This document shows, piece after piece, positions 63,963 to 64,000 of a stretch of 64,000 bases of DNA. The position numbers and the translations under genes are program-made. Within the stretch, counting starts at the first letter, position 1. Every line of letters begins with the position of its first letter. The notes under the pieces were generated by a model. It had not been told where the DNA came from, made no database searches, and worked only from the letters and a program-made list of their open reading frames with translations. The DNA is from Nakamurella leprariae (lineage in GTDB: Bacteria; Actinomycetota; Actinomycetes; Mycobacteriales; Nakamurellaceae), in NCBI RefSeq assembly GCF_016918035.1, contig NZ_JAERWK010000016.1:62001-126000 (forward strand). The letters run 5' to 3'.

Positions 63963-64000
63963 ATGCCACGGTCGTCCCTGCCCCACCGCGTCCGTCCGCG
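63963..64000 (+). CDS. Possible start of a gene running out of the window
   Basis: ATG 63963 has GGAGG at 63951-63955 with 7 nt spacing, and the frame stays open to the window end (MPRSSLPHRVRP). Twelve codons are too few to identify a product. Confidence 0.35.
   Translation, partial: MPRSSLPHRVRP

Overview
The window is very GC-rich, densely coded DNA from an actinobacterium. The evidence is a mycothiol-type maleylpyruvate isomerase, an F420/PPOX-type oxidoreductase, many GTG starts, frequent GTGA start/stop overlaps and many leaderless promoters. The gene order gatB-gatA-gatC / ACT protein ... ligA ... MetE-like ... mnmA, iscS ... etfA, etfB matches, from memory, the conserved mycobacterial chromosome backbone. 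A Nakamurella/Frankia-like relative is plausible but not proven. No rRNA, tRNA, CRISPR array, phage or insertion sequence was recognised.

Layout. 0-5.6 kb: aerobic cobalamin ring genes (cobM partial, cobIJ fusion, cobH, cobG) plus a hydrolase and a small hypothetical. 5.6-21.3 kb: a catabolic island. It holds two fumarylacetoacetate-hydrolase-fold enzymes, two SDR dehydrogenases, an alpha/beta hydrolase, a LysR regulator with a recognisable T-N11-A operator, a NitT/TauT-type ABC importer, a ThDP enzyme, a frameshifted zinc dehydrogenase, an acyl-CoA-dehydrogenase-fold flavin monooxygenase, a gentisate-dioxygenase-like bicupin and a mycothiol-dependent maleylpyruvate isomerase. Together these suggest uptake and ring cleavage of an aromatic acid through a gentisate-type route ending in pyruvate and fumarate. 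21.3-25.8 kb: a nickel-pincer-nucleotide (Lar) locus, larB facing larA-larE, beside a glycerate kinase. 25.9-30 kb: a cobalamin riboswitch and cobN. 30-40.6 kb: azoreductase, a decayed hydrolase pseudogene, GNAT, cobF-cobQ, FAD monooxygenase, two PH-domain membrane proteins, a sugar-dehydrogenase-type lipoprotein, a nitrilase-family hydrolase and two tiny membrane proteins.

40.6-45 kb: gatCAB amidotransferase and an ACT-domain protein. 45-54.4 kb: an insertion relative to the backbone order, with cobU, pxpABC (5-oxoprolinase), an alcohol dehydrogenase, cobS-cobT, a cobC-like phosphatase, a CysG-like cobA and a DinB/MDMPI protein. 54.5-63.4 kb: the backbone resumes with a small zinc-binding protein, ligA, PPOX protein, MetE-like protein, mnmA, iscS-type desulfurase, and etfA-etfB behind a palindromic operator. 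The window ends with a small membrane protein and the possible start of one more gene.

Cross-cutting features: (1) cobalamin genes of the oxygen-dependent route are spread over six loci, and only cobN has a visible riboswitch; (2) a TANNNT-like -10 box 6-8 nt before the start codon recurs at about a dozen genes; (3) in-frame 12- or 27-bp tandem repeats occur in at least five proteins, most strikingly the LigA tail. Start codons were chosen from ribosome binding sites, stop/start overlaps or leaderless promoters, and uncertain ones are noted.
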